Shown: positions 18,007 through 28,742, counted from the first letter of the stretch. The stretch: 64,000 nt of DNA from CAVSUZ01 sp963791885 (GCA_963791885.1 CAWBUL010000004.1:558001-622000); one strand, 5' to 3'. Notes: generated by a model not told the origin, from the letters alone. Made by a program: numbers and translations.

Positions 18007-18356
18007 TCTTTCCGACCGGTCCTGTTCGGGTGATGGTTGCGGTCCAACCCGTCGACTTCCGCAAAGGCATCGATGGCCTGGCTGCCATCGTCAAAGAGGA
18101 ACTGGGCACCGATCCTTATTCGGGCGTTGTTTACGTCTTCAGGGCGCGCCGCGCGGACAGGATCAAGATGATCTTCTGGGACGGCACGGGCATAGTGTTG
18201 ATCTCCAAGCGTCTGGAGGATGGCAAGTTCCGCTGGCCTCGGATTGAGGCAGGCGTGATGCGTCTGTCACCGGCACAATTGACCACGTTATTCGAAGGTC
18301 TCGATTGGACGCGCGTGCATGTGCGGCGTGTGCGTGCGCCGCAGGAAGTGCTGTGA
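18003..18356 (+). CDS. tnpB: IS66 Orf2 accessory protein TnpB
   Basis: A 117-aa protein of the IS66 Orf2 family: VAVQPVDFRKGIDGLAAIV, SGVVYVFRARRADRIKMIFW, DGTGIVLISKRLEDGKF and a C-terminal LSPAQLTTLFEGLDW. It is needed for transposition of IS66 elements although its activity is poorly defined. It overlaps tnpA by an ATGA-like 4-bp junction. Confidence 0.94.
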   Translation: MIFPTGPVRVMVAVQPVDFRKGIDGLAAIVKEELGTDPYSGVVYVFRARRADRIKMIFWDGTGIVLISKRLEDGKFRWPRIEAGVMRLSPAQLTTLFEGLDWTRVHVRRVRAPQEVL

Positions 18357-18423
18357 TCGCTCGATGCTCACACACGATATTGGTGATCACAAATCGGTCG
18401 GAATGTGATTCACTCGAGTCGCC

Positions 18424-19965
18424 ATGGATGCCGCTCTGCCGCAAAATCTTGCTGAGGCTCATGCGCTGATCGAGCGCCTGACGGCAAGTCTGGCCGAGAA
18501 GGATGCAGCGCTATCGCATCGTGACGAAGAGATCGAGCGGCTCGAGCGCATCCTCGATAAATATATCCGCCGTCAGTATGGCAAGAGTTCAGAACAGCTG
18601 CCGCCAGAACAGATGGCGCTTGGGCTTGAGGATCTCGAGACGGGAATTGCCGCGGCAAAAGCCAAAGCGGAGAGCCAGGACGCGACGCGTGTCAGACGCC
18701 ATGGCGTCAAGCGCGGTGATCTGCCGGATCATTTGCCGCGCGTCGAAATCGTCATCGAGCCCGAGAACCAGATCTGCCCCTGCTGCGGTGGAGCATTGCA
18801 TGTCATCGGTGAGGACAAATCCGAGCGCCTTGACGTTATCCCTGCCCAGCATCGTGTCCTCGTGACCCGTCGGCCGAAATATGGCTGCCGTTCGTGTCGC
18901 GAGGGCGTTAGCCAGGCACCGGCGCCGCCGCATATCATCGAAGCTGGCCTACCCACCGAGGCGATGCTGGCCCATGTCCTGGTCAGCAAATATGCCGACC
19001 ATCTGCCGTTGTATCGCCAGCACCAGATCCTGCAGCGCCAAGGCATCAGGATCGATCGCTCCTGTCTGGCCGATTGGGTGGGGCGCAGCGCCTTTGCCTT
19101 GAGGCCGATCGTCGCGCGCATGCTGGAGTTGCTGAAACGATCGACCAAGTTGTTCTGCGATGAAACGACGGTGCCCGTGCTCGATCCTGGGCGTGGCAAG
19201 ACAAAGACCGGCTATCTGTGGGCAATCGCTCGCGACGATCGGCCATGGAACGGCCCTGATCCTCCCGGCGTCGTCTACGTTTATGCACCAGGCCGTGCTG
19301 GGGAATATGCGCGTCAGGCACTCCGCGGCTTCAAGGGCGTTCTCCAGGTGGACGGATACACCGGCTATAACGCCCTGACCGATGGCCGTCGGAAGGAAGA
19401 TCCCTTGGACCTGGCTCTTTGCTGGGCACATTGGCGAAGAGACTTCTTTGACATCAACAAGGGCGGGTCTGCGCCGATCGCTGCCGAGGTCCTGAATCGG
19501 ATTGCCGCGCTTTACCAGATCGAGACCGAGCTCCGTGGTCGGAGTGCCGAGGAACGTCGTGCCGCGCGTCAGGTCAGGACCGTGCCACTCATCGACGATC
19601 TGTTCCGTTGGCTGGAGCAGAAGCTGCCGCTCCTGCCCCAGAGCGGCAAAATGGCCGAAATCATCCGCTACGGCCTCAAGCGCCGTGACGGGCTGACGCG
19701 GTTCCTCGATGACGGCACTATCGAAATCGATAACAATACGGTCGAGCGAGCCATTCGCCCAATCACGCTGAACCGCAAGAATGCCCTGTTCGCGGGCCAT
19801 GATGAGGGAGCAGCTGCCTGGGGTCTCATCGCTTCGCTCGTCGAAACCTGCAAGTTGAACGGTGTCGAGCCACAGCGTTATTTGACCGATACCCTCACCA
19901 AAATCGCCCAGCACTGGCCCATGTCAAAGCTCGACCAGCTGCTCCCCTGGGCAAACGTGGTCTGA
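18424..19965 (+). CDS. tnpC: IS66 transposase TnpC
   Basis: The 513-aa DDE transposase has an N-terminal coiled coil (SLAEKDAALSHRDEEIERLE), a zinc-ribbon region with CPCCGGALHVIGED and YGCRSCREGV, and an RNase-H-like core with LFCDETTVPVLDPG, LQVDGYTGYNAL, CWAHWRRDFFDI and a C-terminal DNNTVERAIRPITLNRKN (catalytic E). It ends just before the right inverted repeat. It looks intact. Confidence 0.95.
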   Translation: MDAALPQNLAEAHALIERLTASLAEKDAALSHRDEEIERLERILDKYIRRQYGKSSEQLPPEQMALGLEDLETGIAAAKAKAESQDATRVRRHGVKRGDLPDHLPRVEIVIEPENQICPCCGGALHVIGEDKSERLDVIPAQHRVLVTRRPKYGCRSCREGVSQAPAPPHIIEAGLPTEAMLAHVLVSKYADHLPLYRQHQILQRQGIRIDRSCLADWVGRSAFALRPIVARMLELLKRSTKLFCDETTVPVLDPGRGKTKTGYLWAIARDDRPWNGPDPPGVVYVYAPGRAGEYARQALRGFKGVLQVDGYTGYNALTDGRRKEDPLDLALCWAHWRRDFFDINKGGSAPIAAEVLNRIAALYQIETELRGRSAEERRAARQVRTVPLIDDLFRWLEQKLPLLPQSGKMAEIIRYGLKRRDGLTRFLDDGTIEIDNNTVERAIRPITLNRKNALFAGHDEGAAAWGLIASLVETCKLNGVEPQRYLTDTLTKIAQHWPMSKLDQLLPWANVV

Positions 19966-19978
19966 AGCCACCGCTTAC

Positions 19979-20556
19979 CATTGACCGATGCCCATTGCCT
20001 TGTTCCGAGCGATCGGATGCGCTGGGGATGATCGGTCAGAAAGAGCCACGCCCGTCGGCACGCCTCGACGATGGCCTCGTAGCTTTCCCAGACCAAAGCG
20101 GTGAGTTTGTTTTGCCGCAGATACTCCCAAACCGTCTCCATTGGATTGAGTTCCGGCGAGTATGGCGGCAGCGGCAACAGAGTGATGTTGTCAGGCACGC
20201 GCAACCGGCCGCCGGGCTGATGCCAGCCGGCGCTGTCACAGACCAAAATAGCGTGCGCACCAGGCGCCACCTGAGTGCTGATTTCGCTCAGGTGTTCATT
20301 CATCGCTTCGGTGTTGACGCCCGGCATGATGATGGCGGCACCGATGCCTCGAGCCGGGCAGATCGCGCCGAACAGATAGGCCGAGTCATGACGGTTGTCG
20401 CGCACCATCAGAGGGCGCGAGCCGACCGGCGCCCAAATGTAAGTGTGTCCGCCCTTCTGCCCGACTCTGGCTTCGTCCTGAAACCAGACCTCGATAGGTG
20501 CTTCGGCCGCTTCTTCGGGCAGCGCCTCGGCTACCCGATAGGGGAAGTTTTTTTAT
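19979..20556 (-). pseudogene. IS630 transposase second frame, tail cut by IS66
   Basis: This is the catalytic part of the IS630 DDE transposase: FPYRVAEALPEEAAEAPIEV, WFQDEARVGQKGGHTYIWAP, LVCDSAGWHQPGG and LPPYSPELNPMETVWEYLRQ (the DDE triad lies in DEAR, CDSAGWH and NPME). It is reached from the first frame by a -1 shift on seven A residues. IS66 interrupts the last codons after WASVN. On the left side of IS66 the original frame would stop almost at once. Confidence 0.85.
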
Positions 20557-21043
20557 ATGCCGCCTCGGCTTTGACATCCTTCCTGGGATGATAGGGGCGC
20601 GGTTGCAGCCGGGTCAGCCCGAGCGTGTGCAGCCACTTGCCCATCGTGCTGAGGTGAACCCGGGCGTTGTAACGCCGCGCCGCTTCCTCCTGCAGGTCCA
20701 CGCAGCGCCAGCGCACCACACCATGCAGTGCCGGATCGGGTCCCGCGATCACCAGCGCCCTGAATTCCGCTTTCTGCTCGATCGTCAGCTTCGGCGGGCG
20801 GCCGGGGCTGATGCGTGATCGAAGGCCGCCAATCCCCTCGGCATTGTAGCGGTGGACCCAGTCACGCAACGTCTGGCGGTCCATGCCGCTCTGCCGGGCG
20901 GCCTCGCCACGGCTGGCGCCTTCCAGCACCAGAGCAATCGCGAGCAACCGGCGGACCTGGTCAGCGTCGGAACACTTGCTCGCCATTGCCCGAAGCCCCC
21001 GTGCACTGTGAGCGGTCCGGCTGACCGCTACCGCTCTGCCCAT
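20531..21043 (-). CDS. IS630 transposase first frame
   Basis: The N-terminal half of an IS630-type transposase: a helix-turn-helix LALVLEGASRGEAARQSG with MDRQTLRDWVHRYNAEG, then RPPKLTIEQKAEFRALVIAG and a second HTH around RVHLSTMGKWLHTLGL. The frame ends YKKTSPIG after a run of seven A residues (plus-strand T run 20548-20554). At that point a -1 programmed frameshift gives the full DDE protein, as in other members of the family. Confidence 0.88.
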   Translation of the reverse strand: MGRAVAVSRTAHSARGLRAMASKCSDADQVRRLLAIALVLEGASRGEAARQSGMDRQTLRDWVHRYNAEGIGGLRSRISPGRPPKLTIEQKAEFRALVIAGPDPALHGVVRWRCVDLQEEAARRYNARVHLSTMGKWLHTLGLTRLQPRPYHPRKDVKAEAAYKKTSPIG

Positions 21044-21132
21044 GCTCGTCTCCCGCGAATCGGCGCGGGAATCGAATCACATGGCGCGGGCAGTGGGAAT
21101 CCGAAGTGAGTCAGAGTTTTCGCGGGTTGGTA

Positions 21133-23604
21133 TAAGCCGAGATATCCTCGTACGTCTTAATAAGGTCGGCCACCAACGCCTCATCCCAATTGATATTCCT
21201 CAGACCCGTTACAATGATGCGGTCCGTCCAACGGTTCACTACTTGTTTGAACAAAAGATGCGGGATTATCTCTTCGATAGTCCGCCGCAGTTCGCCCATC
21301 CCGCGCTGGATCATCTGGACCCGCTTCGATCCCGTGGCGGTCTTTGCCTCGCCGAGGGTCCTCTTAGCCTTCGCTGTCGTGCGATATTGCGGCGTCGTCG
21401 CCGGGCAATCGTCGAGAGAGACCTGTCCGGGGCGGCCGCCGCCATCCCGTTCCACCCAGTGGGTCAGCATATCGCTGCCTGTGTCCTCTGCCGCCGCTGC
21501 TAGCTTCGTGAGGAACACGAGATCGTGCGTAAATACGATCACCTGACGTGACGTGGCTTCCTTCACCAGTCGTTGGGCGATGCATTCCTTTCGCTGATGA
21601 TCCTGTGAGTTGACTGGATCATCAAGCACGATGCCGGCATTCGCGGGGTTGAGGCAGATTTCCGTGAGGAAATCCGCCAACGCCACGGCGCGCTGCTCGC
21701 CTTCGCTGAGGATCTCGTTAGGGGGATGCCCACCCTTGATAACAAGCGAGCGGATGGTTTGGCCGCGCTCCCCGCGAGCACTGAGCTCGACCGGTAGGGG
21801 GCAATCAAGTGCCGTACACTCCTTGCCCAGCCGATCTCTGTAGCCAACGGCGATCACCGTCCGGAAAAGTTCAGTTTCTTTCTCTGTGAGGTGCCGCGGG
21901 TTGAGGCTTCTTCGCGGCGCGCCTGCCGCAGTCTTCACCCAGCGCGCCTCGGCCCAAGAAGTCTCAATCTGCGGCAACAGCTGACTTAACACCTGACGGT
22001 GCAGCAGCAGCACACGCTCAGCCTCCAGTTCCTTTAGCGCCTCCGCAACGCTCTGCCCCTCCAAACGAGCGATATCGCCATCAATCTGCCCCTTCAGGCG
22101 TTCCACGTCCGGCGATACATCGTTAAACGCTGCTGGCGCAATCTCCCCCGCCCCTGCTGACAGCGCCGAGGCGATGTTAGCGCGATCGGCGTCGAGCACC
22201 GCAACGAGGTCCTTTATTCCCTCTGCAAGCTCTGGGTTGAGCCGGGTGATATGCCCTCTTACACGCGTCTCGGCCGAGTAGAAGCCGAGCTGCATTCCTC
22301 CGAGAATTCGCGCCGACACATCAAGTGTCGCGCGGGCCTGCTCCGCCTCGCGCAGCGCCGGGCTCGCGAGAAACCCCCAGAACCGATGGATTAGCGCCGC
22401 CGAATCGGCATCGAGCAAACGGTAACAGAAAAGGCAATGGTCATCTTCCCGCGGGTAGCTCTCGCCCTCAATCTCGGCGAGGTTCCGGGCCGCCGTAAGG
22501 AACTCTCGCCATTCAGGCGATCCGATGCCTTGGAAAAAGGCTCGCTTGAATGACTCCGCTCCCTCCTCCGCAGCGTACTTCGCTTTGCCTACTGCGTCGG
22601 CGAGTTGCTGCCGGTAGGCAGCGCGCTTTTCACTGTTAAGGGCTGCACATACTGCCACAAGCCGCTGCTCCAGTGCGAGCACATCGGATTTTGCCTCGGT
22701 CAGTTGCTTCAACGCCTCGGCGGGGGATTTCGATTGCAGGTCGAGTATTTGGCGCTGGACCTCCTCTAAGCGTGCCTTTTCGTTGTCTCCAAACCTCCCG
22801 AGTTCCTGCAGTGGTGCGATCGCCGTTTCAGCGCTTAAGTTGGCGATAGCCTCGGAGACGGCGCTCGGCGGAGGCATGAAGCTTTTCGTGAAGTTGTTTA
22901 CCTTGGTTCGTCGCTCGATGTCCGCGTTCAGGCGCTTTGCTAGTTCTCCGTACACTCGCCCCAGCTCGGGGAATACGTCAAAGCCGACGGGTTTGAAGCC
23001 AAGTGGGTTCTCGTCGACGAGATGAGCTCGGGCCACCAACGTATCAAAAACAGCGATGCGCTTCAGGTCGGGTTCGCTCTTTGCCTGATCTAAAGAGAGG
23101 GACCTTTCGACCTGGCTACCGTCGATAACGGTAATGTCGGCCGCCGGCACGTGCCCGCCAGCATCCTCATAAACATTTGGAAGGATACGGTATTGCGCCC
23201 GACTGAAGCAGACATTCGACAGGAGCCGGGCGAAGCCGCTTTTGCCGGCGCCGTTGCCGCCATAAATAACGGTGAGCCCGGGCGAAAACGTTAGGGTTGC
23301 CGAGTTCAGGCAGAGCATTCACGTCGCGCAGATTGTCAATTCGAGTGAGCCGGATGGGAGCAAGTGCGCCCGAGGCCGGTCGGCCGGTGATGGCGGCCGG
23401 TATTGTTACCGCGGGGTCTGGGCCTAGCCCGCCGCCATGCAGAAATACCGCGTAGATCTCGTCTATCTGGGGCTCCGAGAGCGATCCGTGGCGGATGGCG
23501 TAAGCAAGGGAGAGTTTCTGCCAGGGCGCAAACCCGTGCGCCCATATTTCTAGCTCGTCCCAGATGTTACGTGCCGGCGTGTCCCCATCGTCCTCGCCCG
23601 CCAT
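21133..23604 (-). pseudogene. Zinc-hook AAA/SMC-like ATPase, disrupted
   Basis: A large Rad50-like ATPase. The ATG at 23604 begins MAGEDDGDTPARNIWDELEI and runs to IRLTRIDNLRDVNAL; the frame then changes near 23300-23325. The main frame has Walker A YGGNGAGKSGFARLL, coiled coils around DDHCLFCYRLLD (a CxxC zinc hook), the signature ILSEGEQRAVALADF, Walker B GIVLDDPVNSQDHQ and an H-loop VIVFTHDLVFL. It looks like RecF/RloC-type ATPases of defence loci, but I cannot show an anticodon-nuclease site. The 3' end is cut by IS630. It follows rmuC by 53 bp. Confidence 0.75.
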
Positions 23605-23657
23605 GTTTGTTCTCCCCTATTGCCGTCCGGGCGTCTCGTCATTAGCGGTACTCGACG

Positions 23658-25065
23658 CTACTCGTCGGTGTTCACTTCCTCCATTGCTCCGTCCGTCTCT
23701 GGAGGTATCAGCGCGTCGTCCAGCAACATCATGGGCGTCGGCCGCCGCGTCTTTACGCCGAGGCTGCGGATTCGATCGCCAATCGAGACCGCGTTGCCGC
23801 GGCCGGTTGCGAGCCGTTTGACTGCCTCGTTGTGAGCCGTGAGGGCCCCTGAATTCGCTCCGCAACCGTATTAAGGTCGACCAGGCTCATGCTGACCTTG
23901 TCACACAGCTCGCCTGCAAGCCGCGCGATTTCTTGCGCGTTTTGGCCTTGCAGCTCGTAGCGCCATATCGACGCGACGGTTCGCATTGTCATGAGCAATG
24001 TGGGCGGACCGACCAGGACAACATGACGGTTCCAGGCGTAGGTGAATAGGTCCGGTTCCTCAGTGAGAGCCGCCGCGAGCGCTCCTTCGATCGGCACAAA
24101 CATTAGGACGCAGTCGTGCGTGATGATCTTGGTATTTTCCTGATAGCGCTTACCCGCAAGATCGTCGATGTGTCCCTTTACATCGCGTATGAATTGATTG
24201 CTGGCGGCAATGCGCTCGACCTCATCAACCGCGTTGATGAGGCGTTCATAGCCGGTAAGTGGAAGCTTGGAATCAATGATCATCGTGCGTTGCTCTGGCA
24301 ACACCACGACGACATCCGGGCGCTGCACTCCGCCTTCTTGGCTTCTAAGACCGAGCCCCTCCCCTGCGTAATATATTCCCTGCCCTCCGTAAGGCCAGCC
24401 GCTTCGAGGATGCGTTCGAGCGCAAGCTCGCCCCATCGTCCTCGGAGCTGCGAGTCGCCTCGCAACGCCTTCGCCAGTCCATCCGCCTGGGAGCCGATGG
24501 CATGGCTCGTCTCGACGATGAGCTTGATTTGCTCCTTGAGGGACAGCACCTCTCTCGTTTCGAGATCGTAGGTGGTTTCGATCTTTTTCTGAAACTCCTG
24601 GATCCTCTCCCGGAGCGGATCGAGGATCAGCGCCAATGCCTTCTGCGAACTCTCCGATAATTCGGAGGCGCTCGCCTTGAGAATCCGATTGGCGATGTTT
24701 TCGAACTCGGTTGTCAGCTGTTTTTGAAGATCAACGAGCTGGTGGGCCTGTTCCGCAATTTTCACATTCAGCCCGACTTCTCGCTCAGTCAGCCGTGCCA
24801 CCTGTGCGACCGCGGACTTGGCTTCGTCGCTTGCGGCGGCTCGTTGAGCCTCAAGAGAGCGAGTGCGCTCAACCTCTTCCTGCGTCTGATTTGTCAACGA
24901 TAGAAGGCGCTCGGTTAGCCGCGCGATCTCCAGTTGACTTTCAACGAAAGTCGCGGCGTCCGGCCCTTGGCCAACGGGCCAGACATAACGGCCGAGCACG
25001 ATACCAAGCGCTACGCCGAGCGTTGCACATAGTAGCCCGATGCCGACAACGGCCGTGATCTCCAT
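23658..25065 (-). pseudogene. rmuC: DNA recombination protein RmuC, two frame breaks
   Basis: RmuC is a membrane-anchored nuclease-like protein that limits DNA inversions. The ATG at 25065 opens with one transmembrane helix (VVGIGLLCATLGVALGIVLG), followed by a long coiled coil (about residues 40-150) and the RmuC core, LRGRWGELALERILEAAGL. The frame changes at a C-run near 24356-24364 and again at about 23843-23849. Between these the core continues RPDVVVVLPEQRTMIIDSKL and HVVLVGPPTLLMTMRTVASI. The last part (RGNAVSIGDRIRSLGVKT) ends at TAG 23658. Two single-base changes restore it, so sequencing error is a real possibility. Confidence 0.85.
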
Positions 25066-25222
25066 GCCTGATGCTTTCTGCTCAAAGCCGCCGAGGAATC
25101 TGCCGTCTCGTTTCTGTTATGTTCATAACATAGAGCGAAAGAGGGAGGCGGGAAAGGGAAAAACCAACCTGCGCGAGCTACTGCATCTCGGATGCCGCTC
25201 CCGCAGAACTGCAATGGACGCT

Positions 25223-27320
25223 TTATGTATCCCACCAGTTTGGTGCGCCAGTGACCGTGCCCCGGTGCTGCCGAGTTTCCATCACGAGCTGTTCCCCGGC
25301 GCAATACGCGCGCCTGATTGGGTCCTTGGCGAGCACACTGCCCAGATAACTCCCGCCGGAGCTGTACCAACGCAGGCACTTTTTCTGGAGGATGCCGAAA
25401 CCCGTGCGAGCGACCACGAGATCGCCACCATCAAACACGTCGATTAAGGCGTGCAAAGTATCGTCGCGCAGCACATACAGCCGCGTGTCCGTCAGCAAGT
25501 AGAGGTACCGACCCGTATCGACGATTCGTCGGGGCACCGCCCCAATATCGTACACACGAATGCCCCTGCCGTTTTCGTCGATGAGCACTACACGTCCGGA
25601 ATAGCCGGCGAGATAGACTGCATTTGACCCACTCGCAAAGCCAGCGGCATAGATCCAGTCCGAAGCGAACCGCTCGCTGACGACGAGACCCACCGTTATT
25701 GTCAGCCCGATTCCGCTGACGTTGATCTCCTTTCGGTCTAATTCCCGCATGAAGGTGGCGCCGCTAAAGCGCGGCAATGCCGCCGCATCGATGCCGGTTA
25801 ACACCTCGGCTGCGGCATTGAGCGCGGTCATTTTCGCTCCCGCCTGCGGATCGTGAGGATTGAGGTCGGGATGCCATTGTCTCGCAAGATCACGATACTG
25901 CTTCTTGAGTTCCTCGGCCGTGAGCGGCAGCCTGAGGTTCATGAGCGTGAGCGCCTGGTCAACTTCAGCACTTGTGCCGGTTCGACTGCTTGGCGTCGCG
26001 ACGCGCGTCCAGCCATCCTTGATAGGCAGCTTCACGCCCCAGAAGCCCCTGCCATCGACGCCACTGCACCACGCCTCGTCGACGACTGTAAAAAGATAAC
26101 GATCTGCGTTCTATGATAGTGCTACACAGCGAACGTGATTTTTCAATTCTCCGTCGGCAATTTCCAAACGCTGCCGGATCGCTCGTATCTCGGGAGCTTC
26201 CGCAAGGGGCGTTTCCAGAAAAGGGTTAAGGCCATCATCATAGGCGTGCGCAACGCAGCCTCGCGACATGGCGATCATGCCTCGTCCCTGCGGATGAACG
26301 CCAATACGGTATATGTCCTCGTTAAGTGCCGCTTTCGCCACCACATCGCCTGCACGGTCGTAGCACAGCGCCGCAGCCTTGATGGGCCCAAAGCCCTCGG
26401 CTTTGCCGGAGTAGTCGAGCAACAGCAGCCCCGAGTCGCGCGGGTGCATATGGGAAAATGCAGGGTCCGGGCGAGCCGATGCCGGAAGCTTCTCGACCGA
26501 TGATAACGACCACGGCGCGTCGCGAACCTCGAACCATTCGGCCGCAACGCAATCCTTGCCCCGCTGCCGGCCCGCTTGCTCTTCCTCCCACCGCAATGGC
26601 GCCCGCGGAAGGGGCACGTAGGCAAGTTTCGATACGTCGATTTCGCGAAGTTTCGGCGGGGTTCTGTCGCGCTTATGAGGCGGAACAGAACGTTTAGGCG
26701 GCGCCTCCCTAACTGGCGCAAGTTCCGGCAGCATGAGCTTGAAGGATCGCCCGGATCTGGTCCGACACAATTTCCCTGCGCGATCAAGAAATGAGACAAG
26801 CACCCCTATCCTCTGTCCGTCCGCTTCACCAATCAGGCTTTTGAGATCAGTTTGTAAGCATCCTGGGTTCGCTTAAATCGCTGTGAGGATTGCTTCGAAT
26901 AGCCGGCGATCGTCCACGTGTAGGGCCATCACCTCGCGCCACGGCGCGAGCTCGGTGACAGCATCAACAACCCCGCGCATCTTCGCCAGACCTTCGTCAT
27001 CTTTGAGGAACGCGAGAACCTTTCCGCCGTCCTGAAGAGCCGGTATAGAGCTGATATCGAAGGAACCGTATTGCTTCAGCGTCTCCCTGACCCACGCGGG
27101 AATCTGGCTTAGATTACTCGCGAACAAAGCCTGCAGCGATGTCGTAATCCCGCCGCGATATTGCTCCCTGCATTTTCGACATCGTGTCGTAGTAATCGCG
27201 CACGGGGTCCGCCCCGTTCAGCGCTGGTGTTAGATCTCCTGCTGCACCGGCGTGTCGATCCTGCGGCCGTTTCTCCGCCGTGGAATTGTTTCTGAAGATC
27301 CGCCTCAACATCCTGAGCAT
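25223..27320 (-). pseudogene. J-domain protein of unknown function, two nonsense codons
   Basis: One reading frame runs from about 27127 to 25223 and is broken by TAA at 26873-26875 and TAG at 26111-26113. A frame change at about 27115 links it to the start at 27320 (MLRMLRRIFRNN). The protein has a helical N-terminus (YDTMSKMQGAISRRDYDIAA), a wHTH-like segment (LVSFLDRAGKLCRTRSGRSF), a beta-propeller-like middle and a J-domain (LKKQYRDLARQWHPDLNPHD with HPD). A beta-rich end follows (YLYLLTDTRLYVLRDDTLH). It would be about 700 aa. I do not recognise the family. Both stops could come from Gln codons by a single C-to-T change. Confidence 0.6.
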
Positions 27321-27828
27321 AAAGGCCTCAAAGCATCGAGGAGGTGACCAGCGCGAGCATGACCTCGGACCACTAAATCGCGGGCGACCTGCGCAAGATT
27401 GATGGCGTGCGCGATCTCGGCGCTGGCGCTCACCCCGCCTGATGCGGTCGTGCCCAGCGAATTGGGGGCGGCACCGTCGCCGGGATGCTTGCCGCCCTTG
27501 GCGACGGCGAGAACGCGCTTGAGCGCATCATTTCGCTGCACCTCGCAGACCGTCATGACGGCGCGAAGCTGTAGAACAGATCCTGCGTGAAGACATCGTG
27601 CAGCAGGTCGGTCGTCAGCCACTTCACCGGTCGCGCCGTATAGCCATTCTCACGCTGTTTGTAGGCACCGGCGACCTCGCCGATGCCGATTTTCGTGAGC
27701 GTCTTGAACGGCGAGACCATGATGTAGCCGACTGCCATTCCCTCCCGGCCCGGCTTAGCATCGGGAAAGGCATCTGTTTCGAGTAGCAGGCGCAGATGTT
27801 CGCAGACCGTGATGGACTCCCCCGTCAT
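27305..27828 (-). pseudogene. Mrr-type restriction protein fragment
   Basis: The frame from 27828 reads GMAVGYIMVSPFKTLTKIGI, GEVAGAYKQRENGYTARPVK and DVFTQDLFYSF, shifts at about 27565, then VMTVCEVQRNDALKRVLAV. I recognise the order (IGIGEV-Y--RPVKWL then QDLLYSFGA-MTVC-IQRN) from the N-terminal domain of Mrr-like restriction proteins. The PD-(D/E)XK nuclease domain is absent; the frame ends soon after ARDLVVRG. It overlaps the AbiEii stop codon, so it sits just downstream in the same transcript. Confidence 0.6.
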
Positions 27829-28742
27829 TCGGTCTCTCCAATCCGTGCCACCAGCCGACGGCCGGCCGCCAGGGCGTCAGCAAAGCCGATGGTGTCCTCG
27901 GGTCTGTCGAACGAGACCTCCCGCACGAATTCGCCGTACTCGTCCGCCCAGAACGCTTCCCGTCGCAGCCGGTCGAGCATCATGGCGAACCGTTCGGCCG
28001 CAGCTGCCGGTGCGCGGCCCCCTCGCCGTCCGGTGTCGGCGGCAGCGGCTTGCCGCACCAGCCGAGTGAATGCAGGTGATGTGCTGACGTGCGTTTCGAG
28101 CGCCGCCAGATCGTGCAGATGGCGGATGATGGTCGGATCATCGTTCGCGTCGCCACGCTCCCGTGCGCATACGCGCCAGGCGAGCGCGCTCAGCTTATCG
28201 GCGGCCGTCTCGACCGGATCGACGCAGGCGAAGGCGACCACTTCGGGCGGCTGTTGCCGGAGCTCCGCGATCAGCGAGCGGATCGGGCGCTCGACCGGCA
28301 CCAGCATCGAGGGCTGCATTGCCATCTCGATGCGCAGATGCGGGCGTAGCCCCCGCCCTGCCCTGAATTCGGTCGAATACGCGAAATCCGCCGAGAAGAA
28401 GCGATCCTCATCGGCCTTCAGAACCTCGCCGCTCAACTCAAATCCCGCCGCCTGCAGCGCGTTCAGAATCCGCTCGCGGTAGCCGCGGCGGAGGTTCCGC
28501 TCCTTCGAGCGGCTGGACGCTGCCGGAACCGACACCTTGAAATCGATATCCTCGGAGAAGCGTTTGATGAGGCCCCAGCCCTTCGACAGCGACGTGCCGC
28601 CGGAAAAAGCGGGCCTCACCTCGCCATGGTCAAAGGCGGCGAGCACGCCGATCGCGCGCACGACATGCCAATCCTTCTCGACCAGACCGGCGTCGGCATC
28701 GAGACGGCTGGCGACATCTTCAACGAGGCGCCGGTCCAGCAC
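27825..28742 (-). CDS. AbiEii-type nucleotidyltransferase toxin
   Basis: A 305-aa protein of the AbiEii/AbiGii family, the toxin of type IV toxin-antitoxin and abortive-infection pairs, which are nucleotidyltransferases. The hallmark is FSGGTSLSKGWGLIKRFSED followed by IDFKVSV (GG..S and DxD-type motif), with the downstream CVDPVETAADKLSALAWRV block (motif with the K). It ends ARIGETE. It overlaps the 3' end of the antitoxin gene by 23 bases, so the two are coupled. Intact. Confidence 0.85.
   Translation of the reverse strand: MLDRRLVEDVASRLDADAGLVEKDWHVVRAIGVLAAFDHGEVRPAFSGGTSLSKGWGLIKRFSEDIDFKVSVPAASSRSKERNLRRGYRERILNALQAAGFELSGEVLKADEDRFFSADFAYSTEFRAGRGLRPHLRIEMAMQPSMLVPVERPIRSLIAELRQQPPEVVAFACVDPVETAADKLSALAWRVCARERGDANDDPTIIRHLHDLAALETHVSTSPAFTRLVRQAAAADTGRRGGRAPAAAAERFAMMLDRLRREAFWADEYGEFVREVSFDRPEDTIGFADALAAGRRLVARIGETE

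Larger units (their letters stand above)
17517..19978 (+). mobile_element. IS66-family element with 8-bp duplication
   Basis: Terminal inverted repeats GTAAGCGGTGGC (17517) and GCCACCGCTTAC (ending 19978) enclose tnpA, tnpB and tnpC. CATTGACC is directly repeated at 17509-17516 and 19979-19986, the 8-bp duplication expected of this family. The element (2462 bp) is inserted inside the transposase gene of IS630, so it arrived later. It appears complete. Confidence 0.95.
17493..21132 (-). mobile_element. IS630-family element carrying an IS66 insertion
   Basis: The outer ends match as inverted repeats: CCAGCCCGC with flanking TA at about 17493, and GCGGGTTGG with flanking TA at about 21130. IS630 elements insert at TA. 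The interior has two overlapping transposase frames on the minus strand, and a complete IS66 sits in the last codons of the second one. Without IS66 the element is about 1.2 kb. It disrupts the 3' end of the zinc-hook ATPase gene. Ends are accurate to about 3 bases. Confidence 0.78.

Noticed and set aside
21133..23604. Calling the zinc-hook ATPase RloC, an anticodon nuclease
   Set aside because: Walker motifs and the CxxC hook fit, but I cannot place the Arg-Glu-His nuclease triad with confidence, and related ATPases without it are common.
26111..26113. Amber/ochre recoding (TAG and TAA read as Gln) in the J-domain gene and SRAP
   Set aside because: TAG and TAA end many ordinary genes here (serA, mtdB, the first methyltransferase), so general reassignment is not possible. 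Nonsense mutation or sequence error is simpler.
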